From assembly GCA_026874595.1 (NCBI GenBank), contig CM049314.1:39415229-39479228 (forward strand): a DNA stretch of 64,000 nucleotides. Reading direction: 5' to 3'. Positions 54,501 through 64,000 of this stretch are shown piece by piece (the first letter of the stretch is position 1; every line of letters begins with the position of its first letter). The stretch is from Sipunculus nudus (lineage: Eukaryota > Annelida > Sipuncula > Golfingiida > Sipunculidae). Below the pieces are notes generated by a model. It was not told the DNA's origin. It saw only the letters and a program-made list of their open reading frames with translations, and did not search any database. A program made the position numbers and the translations under genes.

Positions 54501-57500
54501 AAAATAAATATACTACATATTGTAATAATAACACTCAAAAGATATTACGATTATATTTTTAAAACTACCATGTTTATGTGAACTTTCACACATCATGACT
54601 AGGAGTAGTATGATGCAATCAAAGCCCTTGCCCTGAAAATTGTTCTTGAGTCAAACTTTTTACTGAGTGATGCAGTCAGGGCCCCTGACCATGACATATA
54701 GGATTCTCAAGCCTTTAGGTTGAACATGGCCTAAAAGTGATAATGAATATTCTGTGGTTTGCAACATATTCACTGCAATATATTTTAGCATTTTTCAGTT
54801 TTATACTAATTATAGTGTTTCATGAGGGTTCATTTTCACAATCTTATCATACAGTTAACAGAGCATTTCCATCATTAGATAGACAATAAGTACGTGCACA
54901 AAATCTCAAAAATTTCACAATGGATGACCTAGCTAAGGAAATAAACAACTAGTGGAAATCTTGTTCAACATCAGATAATGTAAAAGATATTATCAAATTT
55001 TTAGTTTATGGCTAGCATAAAAGATCTGTTATTATTTATAAAATAAATCTTTTGCTTTTAGCCATTTGAAGCTACAGGCATACAAACATATATGTTATGT
55101 TAGTGAGACTACAGTATAAAGGACTATTCATCAATGTAAATGGAACAACTTTTTAAATTCTGGAAAAAACTTCTTTCGCATATATCACAAAATTCAATCC
55201 CTTGTGATAAAAAAAATCAAAGAATCTGGTTATAAGCTTACAGTATGAGCATTCATTTATAAATTGGCAGTAATAGAGGTGGGAGACCTCAGAACATGTT
55301 TTTGGGATACAAGCTAAAACTTTCTTTTGTAAACCTGAAGTAGTGTTGTATTCATTTGTTGCTTTTTTTGGATCATTGTATATTTGTTTAGTTTGAATAA
55401 AGTGTTCCTCACTTTTAATTTGTTGAGCATATTTCTGTGATGCATTTAGCTGTGTAACGATAAAACATAGTTAGACTGCAAGTCATAGGTGAGGGCAAGT
55501 AAGGTTTTAGGCAGTTAAAGGCAGTTTTAGGCAGGTAATAACCTATTTTAGGCAGTAAAAGGCAGGTTTTAGACTCTGCCCTGCCGAAAACAGGTTTTGG
55601 GCAGCCTAAAACCCAACCCTGCTAGTAGTACTGGAGTCCCGGGTGGTACAGCTGGGTCCCAGATGGTATTCAGGGAGTCCCGGACTGTACCGGGCGTCCT
55701 GCACAGTAAATAGTCACACTGCTAACTCATGTCATAAAGATAAAAACAAGTGTTCATGCCGTGGTCGGTTCATTGGCGCCCACGGCAGCAGTTTATGCCA
55801 GCTATGACCCTGCCGCTCAGTGGCGCAAGTCGCAATTAAGCAGCGCACTTGTCAGTTGCACAAAACAATATTGCTTTCTTTAATTTTACAGAATAGTGGC
55901 ACAAATTCTGCATTAACATATCCAACAGATGATGATTTATTAACTGATACAAGTGTTTCGCTTCAAATTCAAATTGTAAAGGGTGTTTCGTGGTGTTTCG
56001 TCACACATACCCAAAACACCGGTGTTTTGGGTGTTTAGGCGGACCCATAATGATGCTTTAAGTTAAGGCAGTGGCTAAACAGCCGGCAGGGAAAATTGAC
56101 CTTGCTGGCAGTCTAGCCCACAGCTGGTACAGGCTAAACTGCTGGTAAATGTATGCATGCTCTAGTTCTCAATACTTTCCATTGTTTTGACAATGAACTG
56201 ACAACATAGTGCTGACTTAACAAATTAGTGTTTGCTTTCGCACATTACCCATTGTCTTTTCTTTAGCATATATAAGCAGCTGATGTGCCTGTCAACTTCA
56301 GTTCAGTTCCTATAAATCTGTATAAAACTACCCTGTAAATGTCACAAAATGGGCACTTTTAATGCCTAATCAACATACTTATTATATATCAACCAGCAAA
56401 ATATCTAATTTGGTAAGTCAGCCCTATATGTTCTGCTCATTGTCAAACTAATAATCGAAAGTATGAAGTATCACACTGAAACACTGAAATAGAGCATGCA
56501 TTCATTTCCTGGCAGTTTAGCCTGTGGGCTAGACTGCCAGCAAGGTCAGTTTTCCCTGCTGGCTGTTTAGCCTGTGGAATAAACTGCTTAAACCCTGCAA
56601 TAAGTTGCCTTATTGAGTTTTGGTAAAGACTAAAACAAGTAAAGGTGTAGACTTTTAGTATCTATGGTGCATTATGTGGAGTTGAACATCAGGGTGCTCA
56701 AAGGAAGTGTTGGTTCAGTGCATGATAGACCTTCAACCAATGAACCCACATTTTTATTTTTTACGAAATCCCACATTTATGCCTGTGAACCCACATTTAT
56801 TTTGTGCAAAGTGAACCCACTTTTGCATTTTTGTTATTTTTTTGTTAATGACTTCACCTAAAATACCAAGAAAATAAGTTTAAGAGTAATGCTAATTTTT
56901 TACTGCATATTTCTGATATATAAAATACTATTATGCATTACTTATAGTATATATAGTAGAAGCCTTCTAGGCATTGAACCCACATATTTTGAAAAGAAAA
57001 TGTGGGTTCACTTCATGTTATAAATGGTCTATGTATGTTAATGGTGAACCAACAGTTGTTCATTTTGTCAATGATGTTACATACACATATTAATGAAAAA
57101 AAAAAATAGATCAAGAAATAATGCTTATTTTTCTTATACAATTTACACAAATGATAAGATATTGATATATTATTTATACTAGGGTATAGTAGAAGCCTAT
57201 TAGGCATTAAAGCGACATTTTTCTAAAGGAAAATGTGGGTTCAGTTACTGTTATGCCCCCTAAAGTTCAGCCCTGTTTAATACACCAATAAAAACTTTAG
57301 TTAAGAGCCATTAAATTATCAAAATATATAGTATTTAACAACAGACAGTAATCTTAATAATTGCTATATTATATACAAGCATTTATTCATTTATTAAGGC
57401 GTGACTATCATTTTCTCCAGTTTAGTAATGATAATAATTAATGCCCAATATGTCTTTTAAAATTCTTTAACAAGCAATTCATTGTAAGATTTGGGCAAGG

Positions 57501-59460
57501 AGATTTAAGCTTTAGGATTATAATCTGGTTTAAAATGTCAGCTCAAAACAGCATTTTGCAAAAATAAAAAAGCCTAAATTTACAACAAAGAGGTTTATAA
57601 CAACTATTAATGACTGGGTTGGTGGACAGGGAATGTATTATTGAATGTATGCATAAATAATTTGACACCCTCTTATTTTACTTTGAAAGTGCAAATCTAT
57701 TCAGACAACCACTGTGACATCAGTGCTATTAAAACAAGATCTTTATGATGGAACTGGCCACCTGTACTTGAAATATGCTACTGATGGTTAATTGTTATAT
57801 TGATTCTGCAGATTCTTTAATCTTTTTGTAAATATCTTCTGAACTGCATTATGTAAGCAGATTTGTTTTAAATACAGTAATGACAATTATAAAGATCATA
57901 AAAGAAAAAAATCACACTTTTTTAAAGAAATACACAGTGATGATGCTCAGTGTATGAACTCTTATAATTTTGTTTATTCTTTATAGGTTCAAAGGAAGCA
58001 AAAGGAAATAGTTGCCATCCAGAACTCACTAACAGACCATGGCGACCGTATACATGCTATGTCAGACCATCTTAAGAATGTTCGCCAGGAGCTTCTACAT
58101 ACACAGGTAGTATTTTTATCAACTGTAAGTTTTAACCATTTATGTGGCGTTGAACATGGTGTCTGTATTAACTAAAAGACACATAGGCAGTCTATATTTT
58201 GTCCTTTACTTGTAAATAGAAATTATTGAAAACTGTAGAATTAACCATTGTATTTATTATTGTTGGGATTTCTGATTGATTATAATCATTGAACGGCCGG
58301 CTGATGTAGAAAACTTGATGATTGATCTAACATTGCCATAATCAATTACAGAGATTTTCACTAATGTTAGGCTTTATAATGATGGGAGGTATACTTTTAT
58401 AAATTAATACAAATAAATTGTAGAACAATTAGTATTACTATTTGATTCCCACCTAAGTATACTATATACATATATGAAGCCGATAGAGTTATTAGATATA
58501 TTAGCCCGTGTAAGCCTATATATCAGTTGCGAGGACGTTCAGGTCTATATTTGATCAGAAATTTCATACTCCTAGAGGTCAACAACTTTTTACTTTTGAT
58601 TGATCTTGAAGTTTCAACTCAATCCCAACAATTCGCAAAAGCGACTAATAATTGATCATAGGTTGTTGTCCTGTTGACATGTTGTTGATGATTGATAATG
58701 ATCAAGGCAGTGACTCCCAAAGTCAGTATTTATTACATTCACATGCATGCTTTTAAGTATTAAATAAATATTTATTTTACTATTGTCAGGTCTCTCTGAA
58801 GTACATTCAGATCTATGCTTTCTCTTATAAGTGTACATATATTTTACTGAATCTTTCATATTTATTTTTCTGTCAGGGATTGGTCAATGCCAGAAAGAAT
58901 GAAATTGAAACAGAATCTCATCTTGTCAAAATAGCGAGCCGAGAGGAGGGGCGACTAAAACACGAAATCCACAGACTTGAAAAAGAGTTGGCTGAACTTA
59001 AAGAAAAGAGAAACATCCATGAGGTAAAAGATTGATGTATTAACTATTGAATTATTTACTGGTGCACATAGTTTTCTTTTTATGTGTGGATATTTGGTAT
59101 TTTGTTCACGTTTAACATTATAGGTTTTCTTTCCGTTCAAAATGAATGTTTGTTAAAGTTTCTTTTCACTTAAGTCATACTTAAACAGAGTTATATATTT
59201 GTTCACATCATATCTGTGGGCTTTAATCAAAGTAAAGCTTTCAGTTCTTACATAAACATGTGTGTGTGTGTGTAATTCTTCTTTCATTTATCATACTATA
59301 CCTTAAACTATGTTAGAATGTTGCAAAATATACTGATCAGTATGTAATTTGTGTATGAACTGCTTCTAGATATAGTAACTCTTATATTTGACAATGCATA
59401 TAAAAAGAACAGTGCATTACTGCTGATCTCCAAGACTTAGAATTCACATAATAAAACAGA

Positions 59461-59534
<74 letters not shown>

Positions 59535-62500
59535 TTATAAATAATAAGATACACAGGCATAAATGGGAATATTTTGTTCGAAAACTTGGAAGAAAAAAAA
59601 AATTAAAATTTCTCATAAGTGTTTTAACACTGGTTTCAGAACAACATATTCAAGCAAACCCAGAAGCTGGAGGAGATTAAATCTCAGATGAACTGGGATC
59701 AACAAGCGCTGGAGGCATGGCTGGAGGAATCTGCTCGAAAAGATGAGGATGCTATGACGCTACAGAAATACACGAGACATGATGAGGCCAAAATCAAAGT
59801 GAGTGTCTCTGGACCATCTGTAAAATCAAACAAAGCAGTCTATCACTGTAAGTGTTGTGCTGATTAATTATATTGCTGATAGGTCATTTTTGTATTCGCC
59901 CTTCTGATATTGGTCTTATTATGGTACAAGCTTCATTTGTCCATCTGTCTGTACATCCAGAAGTTAACTTTTAGTGCTGCAGTACTTGATGGATTTTCAC
60001 AAAACTCACTATAACTATTTACCAATAAATTTTCTCCCCCAAGATGGATTCTCGACAAAATCCACACATGGATAGGGTCCAAGGTCACCATGCTTCTTCA
60101 TGGTGTTGCTGTAATAATGTACCAGGACAGGGGCCAAAATAACGCCCTTCTGTCTGCCTAAAACAGGCAAACACATGCATGGAAAGACACTTTCATTTTT
60201 TACCAAACCGTTGGAAAGGTGAAGCCTAGATATTTTCCAGATTAGTACCTGATAGGTAGTAACAATTAACAAATATGACACAAAATTGGAATATTTTTCA
60301 GGTAGCCTTCCCCCGACTCCATATATTTCCTATATTTTCCTTTTAAAATGGTCTATAATTTCTTATACTTTTAGGCCCTCATGCCCTGCACAATCCTGTT
60401 TCTGTTATGACAGTGTTACTATTGAAAACATTTGGGTATTTTTGCTTGCAAGTGTGACTGGGAGTTTGATATGATGGTATGATGCATGTTTGGCAGAAAG
60501 GCAATCTTTTCTACAGAAAGGCAAACAGGTAAACAAGTTTTAATGCCTTTCCATTGGAAAGGTGAAAATTTGAAAATATAATGATCCCTGCAGGAACATG
60601 ATGGATTTTGATGATTTCAGTAGAAATTTTGATGACTGTTATATCTCACTTGAGTTTGATTCTCAGCAAATTCCACACATATTTAATGAGGTCACAGGTC
60701 ACCAGACCATGGTGGCAAAATAGGATTTACCCAAAATTTGATAGATTTTCATAAAACTCACCAAAAACTCACCTAAATTCAATTTTCTTCTAAAAGCTTC
60801 ACATATTTAATGAGTTCAGAGGTTGCAAGGCATACAGCAAACATATAAGGCACTTTTGTGTGGCTTGTCTTCAAAATCAGTTGCATTTGTTTGGTTGATT
60901 GCATTATGTATTTGCACAAGGAATATTGTTTGAAACCATTGCATCATGTACTTTTCGTATCCCCAGTGTTACATGTAGAGTGAACAGATATAGATGCCAA
61001 GGCCAAGTATGTTATGTCTTTTGTGTGACAATGTATTTCTAAATAAAACTACAAAACATTTTTGTAAAAGATGACATCTGTTACAAGGTAATGTTGAAAT
61101 ATTACAGGAACTGTCTCTAAGAATTGAGCACCTAACAGAGGAAGCACAGAAGAAAAGAAGAGTCCTCGATCATGAAGTAACATCAACGCTAACAGCCCAG
61201 GTGAGCTTAATACACATCTTATAACACATCATCTTGTATTTTGACATGGTCATTCAGTATCACTTTCTCTTCAGTTTGTATTATGTTCCAATCAGAAATT
61301 TTTTCCCAGAAAAGGGTTGTCTGTCCTGTCTGTCTGGTTTTTGTTTCTGTGCGATAACTTTCCTTAATATTATCTGATTTTTAATTCAGATTTGGGTCAG
61401 TGGTTTTGCTCATTCATACCTTGGTTGGTTTTGGAATGTTTGTCTGAAAATTAGTGATCAGCAGCTCAAAAACAAAACAAAAAATTCCCCTTTGGTTCCC
61501 AATTCACAACCAAAAATAACATGTGGAGACATCTTCAGGGGGCAATGAAAACAAAAACACTGCCACTATGACATGTGGAGACATCTGCAGGGACAATAAA
61601 AACTAAAACCTATTGATAGGGCAAGCAGGGGACAACAAGAGGTGGAAACGGGGAACTTAAATTCCACAAATTTGCTTGTACTGTATTGTATATATCTATA
61701 TCAGTATCATAGCAGTTTGATGCATTTAACAGTTTCTGTTTATTGGTCAGCTTCTCACTAGAGGTCATGCAGGTGACCTGCTGTAATGCTGCTGCATGTG
61801 TTGACTTTGTTGTTGTAAAATGATGGAAAGAAAGTCAATACACATTAGTCCTTTCTGCATCTTAAATAGTGAAATCCACCTGTTATTGTCAGGTGCATGC
61901 TATTATAACATTTCTATTGATACTGATTTTCATCTTTCAAAAAGATGAAATACTGCACATTTGATAAGATTTCCCTTTGTTATGTATTGCTTTTACCTGT
62001 TGAGCAAAAAAATTCTGTTATTTTCACGCTTTTCCCTGATCATATGACATTTTTATCAAAAATACAAAAAAGGTAAAAATAAAATATCGCCCGCCTGCAC
62101 TGATTTTTGAAAAAATTGCCTGAGAACCATACATACTTTTTTTGCTTAAGTTAGGGTGAAATGCAGGTGTACAAATCGTTACCTACATGGAATCGTATAA
62201 GAAGAATTATCAAGGGTTGTCCATCAAGTTTCCTTCATAAACATGTCTTAATGACAAAGATGCATTAGACTGATACTTTCACTGTACTTGATTATTGTAT
62301 ACCCTGATTCAGTGTTATGTTTGCTTAAAATTTAGGAGTGTATATGACTTTCACTTATTTTTAGATTGAGCTGGACAAAACAGCAGAAGATTTCCGCAAA
62401 GCCCATGCTGAGAGACAAGAGCTTATCAGCCAGTGGGAACACACCATCGAGCAAATGCAGCGTCGCGACAAAGAAATGGATCTGTTGGCAGCTGTAAGTT

Positions 62501-63949
62501 GAGTTTGACTACAGATTTTCATGGTTTATATACTTTTTGAGTGAATCATTATTATGCTCCCGTACATGTAAGACGGGTCATAAAATGGTGTCTGTCCATG
62601 ATATCTTACCATTGATTTGTTGAAGTTTCATGAGACTCACATTTAATATTAGCCAGCAGATTATCTCACCTGGGCTAGTTTCTTAATCAAATACACACAT
62701 GCATACTAAATGATGTCTAAGGTCACCAGGATTCTTTGTAAGGTCACAGCAAAATAACTCAATTACTTTGAATTTGATGGATTTTGATGAAACACATTAT
62801 AAATATTAACCAATAAGGTATCCTGCCAGAGCTTGATTCTGAGCTTAATCCACACATATTTAATGAGGTCAGAGGCCACAAGACATACCAAGGGCAATTT
62901 ATGCTTTTTTTGCAGTGCTCTTGTTTAAATATTTAGGTGAATCTTGATGCTGATCTTTAAGTTGTTTGATCTCTCTGTGTTTCCTAGTTGTACAAATTAT
63001 TGATACTTTTATTTCTGTCTACAGAGGCTGGCAAAAGTGAAAGGAGAAGTCCGCGAGAAGGAGGATATGATTAAAGAAAAACAGCAATTCTTGGAGAACG
63101 AAATCGAAAACAACACTGAGCAGGAGAAGAAAATATCCCTCGCTGAGCGCACCGCAGCCAAGATCCGTCTAGACTTCCAGGAGGCCGAGCAACAGCGAGA
63201 TCAATTCCAAAGCGAGGTTGGTGTGACACTTAAATCCCACATGAAGACACTCAGAGTGTCGTAGAAATAATAATGCATTGAATAATCGATGTAATTAATT
63301 GTAACACCTCCATTCAATTGAAATTTGTTCTTAACATCTGAATCAAGTCATGTCGATAGTTATCATTTTTCCATGTATCACACAGAAGCGTCATGTGAGT
63401 TGTCAAATTTTAAGGTTAATATAATGCCATGATGTAAGGGCTACTTCTTGTGTATGTGCCACAGATCCAGTTTCCATGGTGGTTGCCCACTCCAGTTGCA
63501 TAGAAAAAAAATAGATGGAGGATACATTGTTACTTACATGCAAAAAATAACTGACATCCATCGTGATAAAAAATTTGTTTTTATTGACTGCAAAAGTAAT
63601 AATTAAATTAAGCATTGAATGGAAGGTAAAGAATCAAATCTATTCTAACGCCCCTCACAATTCTCAGGCACAGAACTTTGTATGTGCAGGTATGGTTTTG
63701 TAATTGTGTATTGAGCCAAGAAGATATAAGCATGTTGCTATGAAAACATACAAGAAAATAGGCCCAGTAAAGTGGATGGAATGAAAATTCCTGCACTGTT
63801 ATATCATTTATGACATGTCATTGATTCTTCCCATATTACAGCTAGAAGCCTTGAAACGCACAGTTGACCGCACAGCAACAGATCTTGAATCCGCTCGCTC
63901 CATGATCACCATGTTGAAAAAAGATATCACAGACAAAGAAAACAAGTCA
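51413..63949 (+). CDS. CCDC39: CCDC39, axonemal 96-nm ruler coiled-coil protein, 3'-partial, 8 exons visible
   Basis: With CCDC40 it forms the molecular ruler that sets the 96-nm repeat and attaches inner dynein arms and the nexin-dynein complex in motile cilia (FAP59 in Chlamydomonas). Exons: 51413-51508, 57987-58106, 58877-59023, 59640-59798, 61108-61200, 62365-62493, 63025-63216, 63842-63949; each is a multiple of three, so all introns are phase 0. The 348 residues are heptad-rich throughout and carry signatures I recognise from vertebrate CCDC39: [49 protein letters not shown]. The vertebrate protein is about 940 residues, so the gene continues to the right. The start is the first ATG (context acaaaATG); a second in-frame ATG follows at 51434 and is possible. 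Confidence 0.95.
51979..52097. repeat. 59-bp direct tandem duplication
   Basis: Two copies containing ccattacgtcatcaggaatc, starting at 51983 and 52042, practically identical and thus recent. Each copy contains TTACGTCA, a CRE/PAR-bZIP-like site. Confidence 0.85.
52395..52462 (+). repeat. tRNA-like (SINE-head-like) stretch 1
   Basis: ggttcgattcc is a good internal box B, with a weak box A about 45 bases before. The T stem has two mismatches and the acceptor arm does not pair, so it is not a functional tRNA. Confidence 0.35.
52735..53090. repeat. 75-bp minisatellite, about five units
   Basis: The words tctcccccc and attatttatcattcattatt recur at steps of 73-76 (52753, 52826, 52901, 52977, 53051). 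The 211-codon frame at 52550-53185 is a by-product. Confidence 0.9.
53349..53415 (+). repeat. tRNA-like (SINE-head-like) stretch 2
   Basis: ttagctcagtggtagagc (box A) and ggttcgagtc (box B) are excellent RNA polymerase III boxes at tRNA spacing. The 5' gtcttct does not pair with the 3' tcatgga, so there is no acceptor stem. It is a tRNA relic or SINE head. Confidence 0.45.
53871..56046. mobile_element. 2.2-kb non-autonomous hAT-like element with 8-bp target duplication
   Basis: Inverted ends: ggtccccctaaacacccaaa on the left and, as complement, ggtccgcctaaacacccaaa on the right. They extend about 70 bp, including aaaacaccggtg. It is flanked on both sides by ATAATGAT (53863-53870 and 56047-56054), an 8-bp duplication typical of hAT transposons. 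No transposase frame remains. Confidence 0.8.
54031..55720. mobile_element. 1.7-kb inverted-repeat element nested in the hAT-like element
   Basis: Left gtgtgactatttaccgtccg and the complement of the right end, gtgtgactatttactgtgca, begin inverted arms of about 75 bp. The arms share cgggactccctgaatacc and taccacccggg. The interior is AT-rich, with an aggcagttttaggcag minisatellite at 55490-55610. Confidence 0.7.
56068..56587. mobile_element. ~520-bp inverted-repeat element next to the hAT-like element
   Basis: The arms ggctaaacagccggcaggga (left) and ggctaaacagccagcaggga (complement of right) continue through ttgctggcagtctagcccac. It starts 13 bases after the right target duplication of the hAT-like element. 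Confidence 0.65.
56740..57245. repeat. Tandem diverged units with gaacccacattt words
   Basis: Two units of about 235 bp, each ending aaaatgtgggttca (near 57010 and 57245) after tagtagaagcc and ggcatt. A third, partial set of gaacccacattt words precedes them. Confidence 0.6.
57987..58106 (+). CDS. CCDC39: CCDC39 exon 2
   Basis: 40 codons, [15 protein letters not shown] to [11 protein letters not shown]; acceptor tctttatag, donor gtagta. It follows exon 1 without gap or excess against the vertebrate protein although the intron is 6.5 kb. Confidence 0.94.
58877..59023 (+). CDS. CCDC39: CCDC39 exon 3
   Basis: [20 protein letters not shown] to KEKRNIHE; acceptor ttctgtcag, donor gtaaaa. Confidence 0.94.
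59461..59530. repeat. (TA)n microsatellite in CCDC39 intron 3
   Basis: TA run with one TG near its start, 109 bases upstream of exon 4. Confidence 0.95.
59640..59798 (+). CDS. CCDC39: CCDC39 exon 4 (most conserved block)
   Basis: [20 protein letters not shown] then [19 protein letters not shown]; acceptor ctggtttcag, donor gtgagt. Confidence 0.96.
61108..61200 (+). CDS. CCDC39: CCDC39 exon 5
   Basis: [20 protein letters not shown] to TLTAQ; acceptor aatattacag, donor gtgagc. Confidence 0.94.
62365..62493 (+). CDS. CCDC39: CCDC39 exon 6
   Basis: [20 protein letters not shown] to KEMDLLAA; acceptor ttatttttag, donor gtaagt. Confidence 0.95.
63025..63216 (+). CDS. CCDC39: CCDC39 exon 7
   Basis: [20 protein letters not shown] to RDQFQSE; acceptor ctgtctacag, donor gttggt. 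Confidence 0.94.
63842..63949 (+). CDS. CCDC39: CCDC39 exon 8 (last visible)
   Basis: [20 protein letters not shown] to [10 protein letters not shown]; acceptor catattacag. Donor gtaata at 63950 keeps phase 0; a competing gtcagt at 63946 would end the exon four bases earlier out of phase 0. Confidence 0.85.
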
Positions 63950-64000
63950 GTAATACACAATATTTGCACTACACAGATATCAAACAGTTTTTTTGTGGTT
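63950..64000 (+). other. Start of CCDC39 intron 8
   Basis: Intron sequence after the donor gtaata, to the window end. Confidence 0.7.

Larger units (their letters stand above)
51509..57986 (+). other. CCDC39 intron 1 (6.5 kb)
   Basis: Non-coding, but densely packed: a 59-bp tandem duplication, two tRNA-like stretches, a 75-bp minisatellite, nested inverted-repeat elements (53871-56587) and tandem units with gaacccacattt words (56740-57245). 57250-57960 shows nothing. Confidence 0.8.
58107..63841 (+). other. CCDC39 introns 2-7
   Basis: AT-rich. They hold a (TA)n tract (59461-59530), degenerate copies of one repeat (59930-60120, 60590-60850, 62556-62900; words ttgatggatttt, aatccacacat, aatgaggtcag) and a 52-bp duplicate with catgtggagacatct (61519, 61571). 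No other gene is seen. Confidence 0.7.

Overview
The window is nuclear DNA of an animal, probably a bivalve or another mollusc. The evidence is: spliced genes with GT-AG introns; a chloride-dependent animal alpha-amylase with a long C-terminal extension; a recognisable ciliary gene (CCDC39); AT-rich introns full of (TA)n microsatellites; and tandem-repeat-cored mobile elements that resemble the bivalve 'pearl' / Helitron-associated (HINE) type. The species cannot be named from sequence alone.

Region by region. (1) 305-18809, + strand: nine 3' exons of a secreted alpha-amylase; the first exon(s), with the signal peptide, lie left of the window. Its introns hold a diverged direct duplication, inverted-repeat elements, MITEs and microsatellites. 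(2) 18810-22213: non-coding, with a non-LTR retrotransposon remnant on the - strand. (3) 22214-23290, - strand: an intronless, divergent seven-transmembrane receptor. (4) 23291-28200: mostly unrecognised AT-rich DNA with a TA-type MITE. (5) About 28200-31732, - strand: a decayed DIRS-order (tyrosine-recombinase) retrotransposon. (6) 31733-33836: a tandem-repeat-cored element. (7) 33837-39486: AT-rich DNA with a 21-bp minisatellite. (8) 39487-47539, - strand: a complete ten-exon gene for a 451-residue ribonuclease-inhibitor-type leucine-rich-repeat protein. (9) 47540-51412: the spacer between two divergent genes, mostly filled by an element carrying a strikingly regular 145-bp array of nuclear-receptor-like sites. 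(10) 51413 to the window end, + strand: the first eight exons (348 residues) of CCDC39, the axonemal 96-nm ruler subunit, with an RFX-type X-box and a TCTCGCGAGA element upstream. Its 6.5-kb first intron holds nested inverted-repeat transposons.

The genes do not form one pathway. Amylase is a digestive enzyme and the receptor is a membrane sensor of unknown ligand. The LRR gene and CCDC39 are head to head and may share ciliary regulation, which is inference. The most interesting non-genic observations are a family of three elements with shared ends but unrelated tandem cores, the 145-bp nuclear-receptor-site array, and the transposon scars in the amylase introns. All exon joins were made by eye from splice consensus, frame and protein similarity remembered from the families; no search was run.
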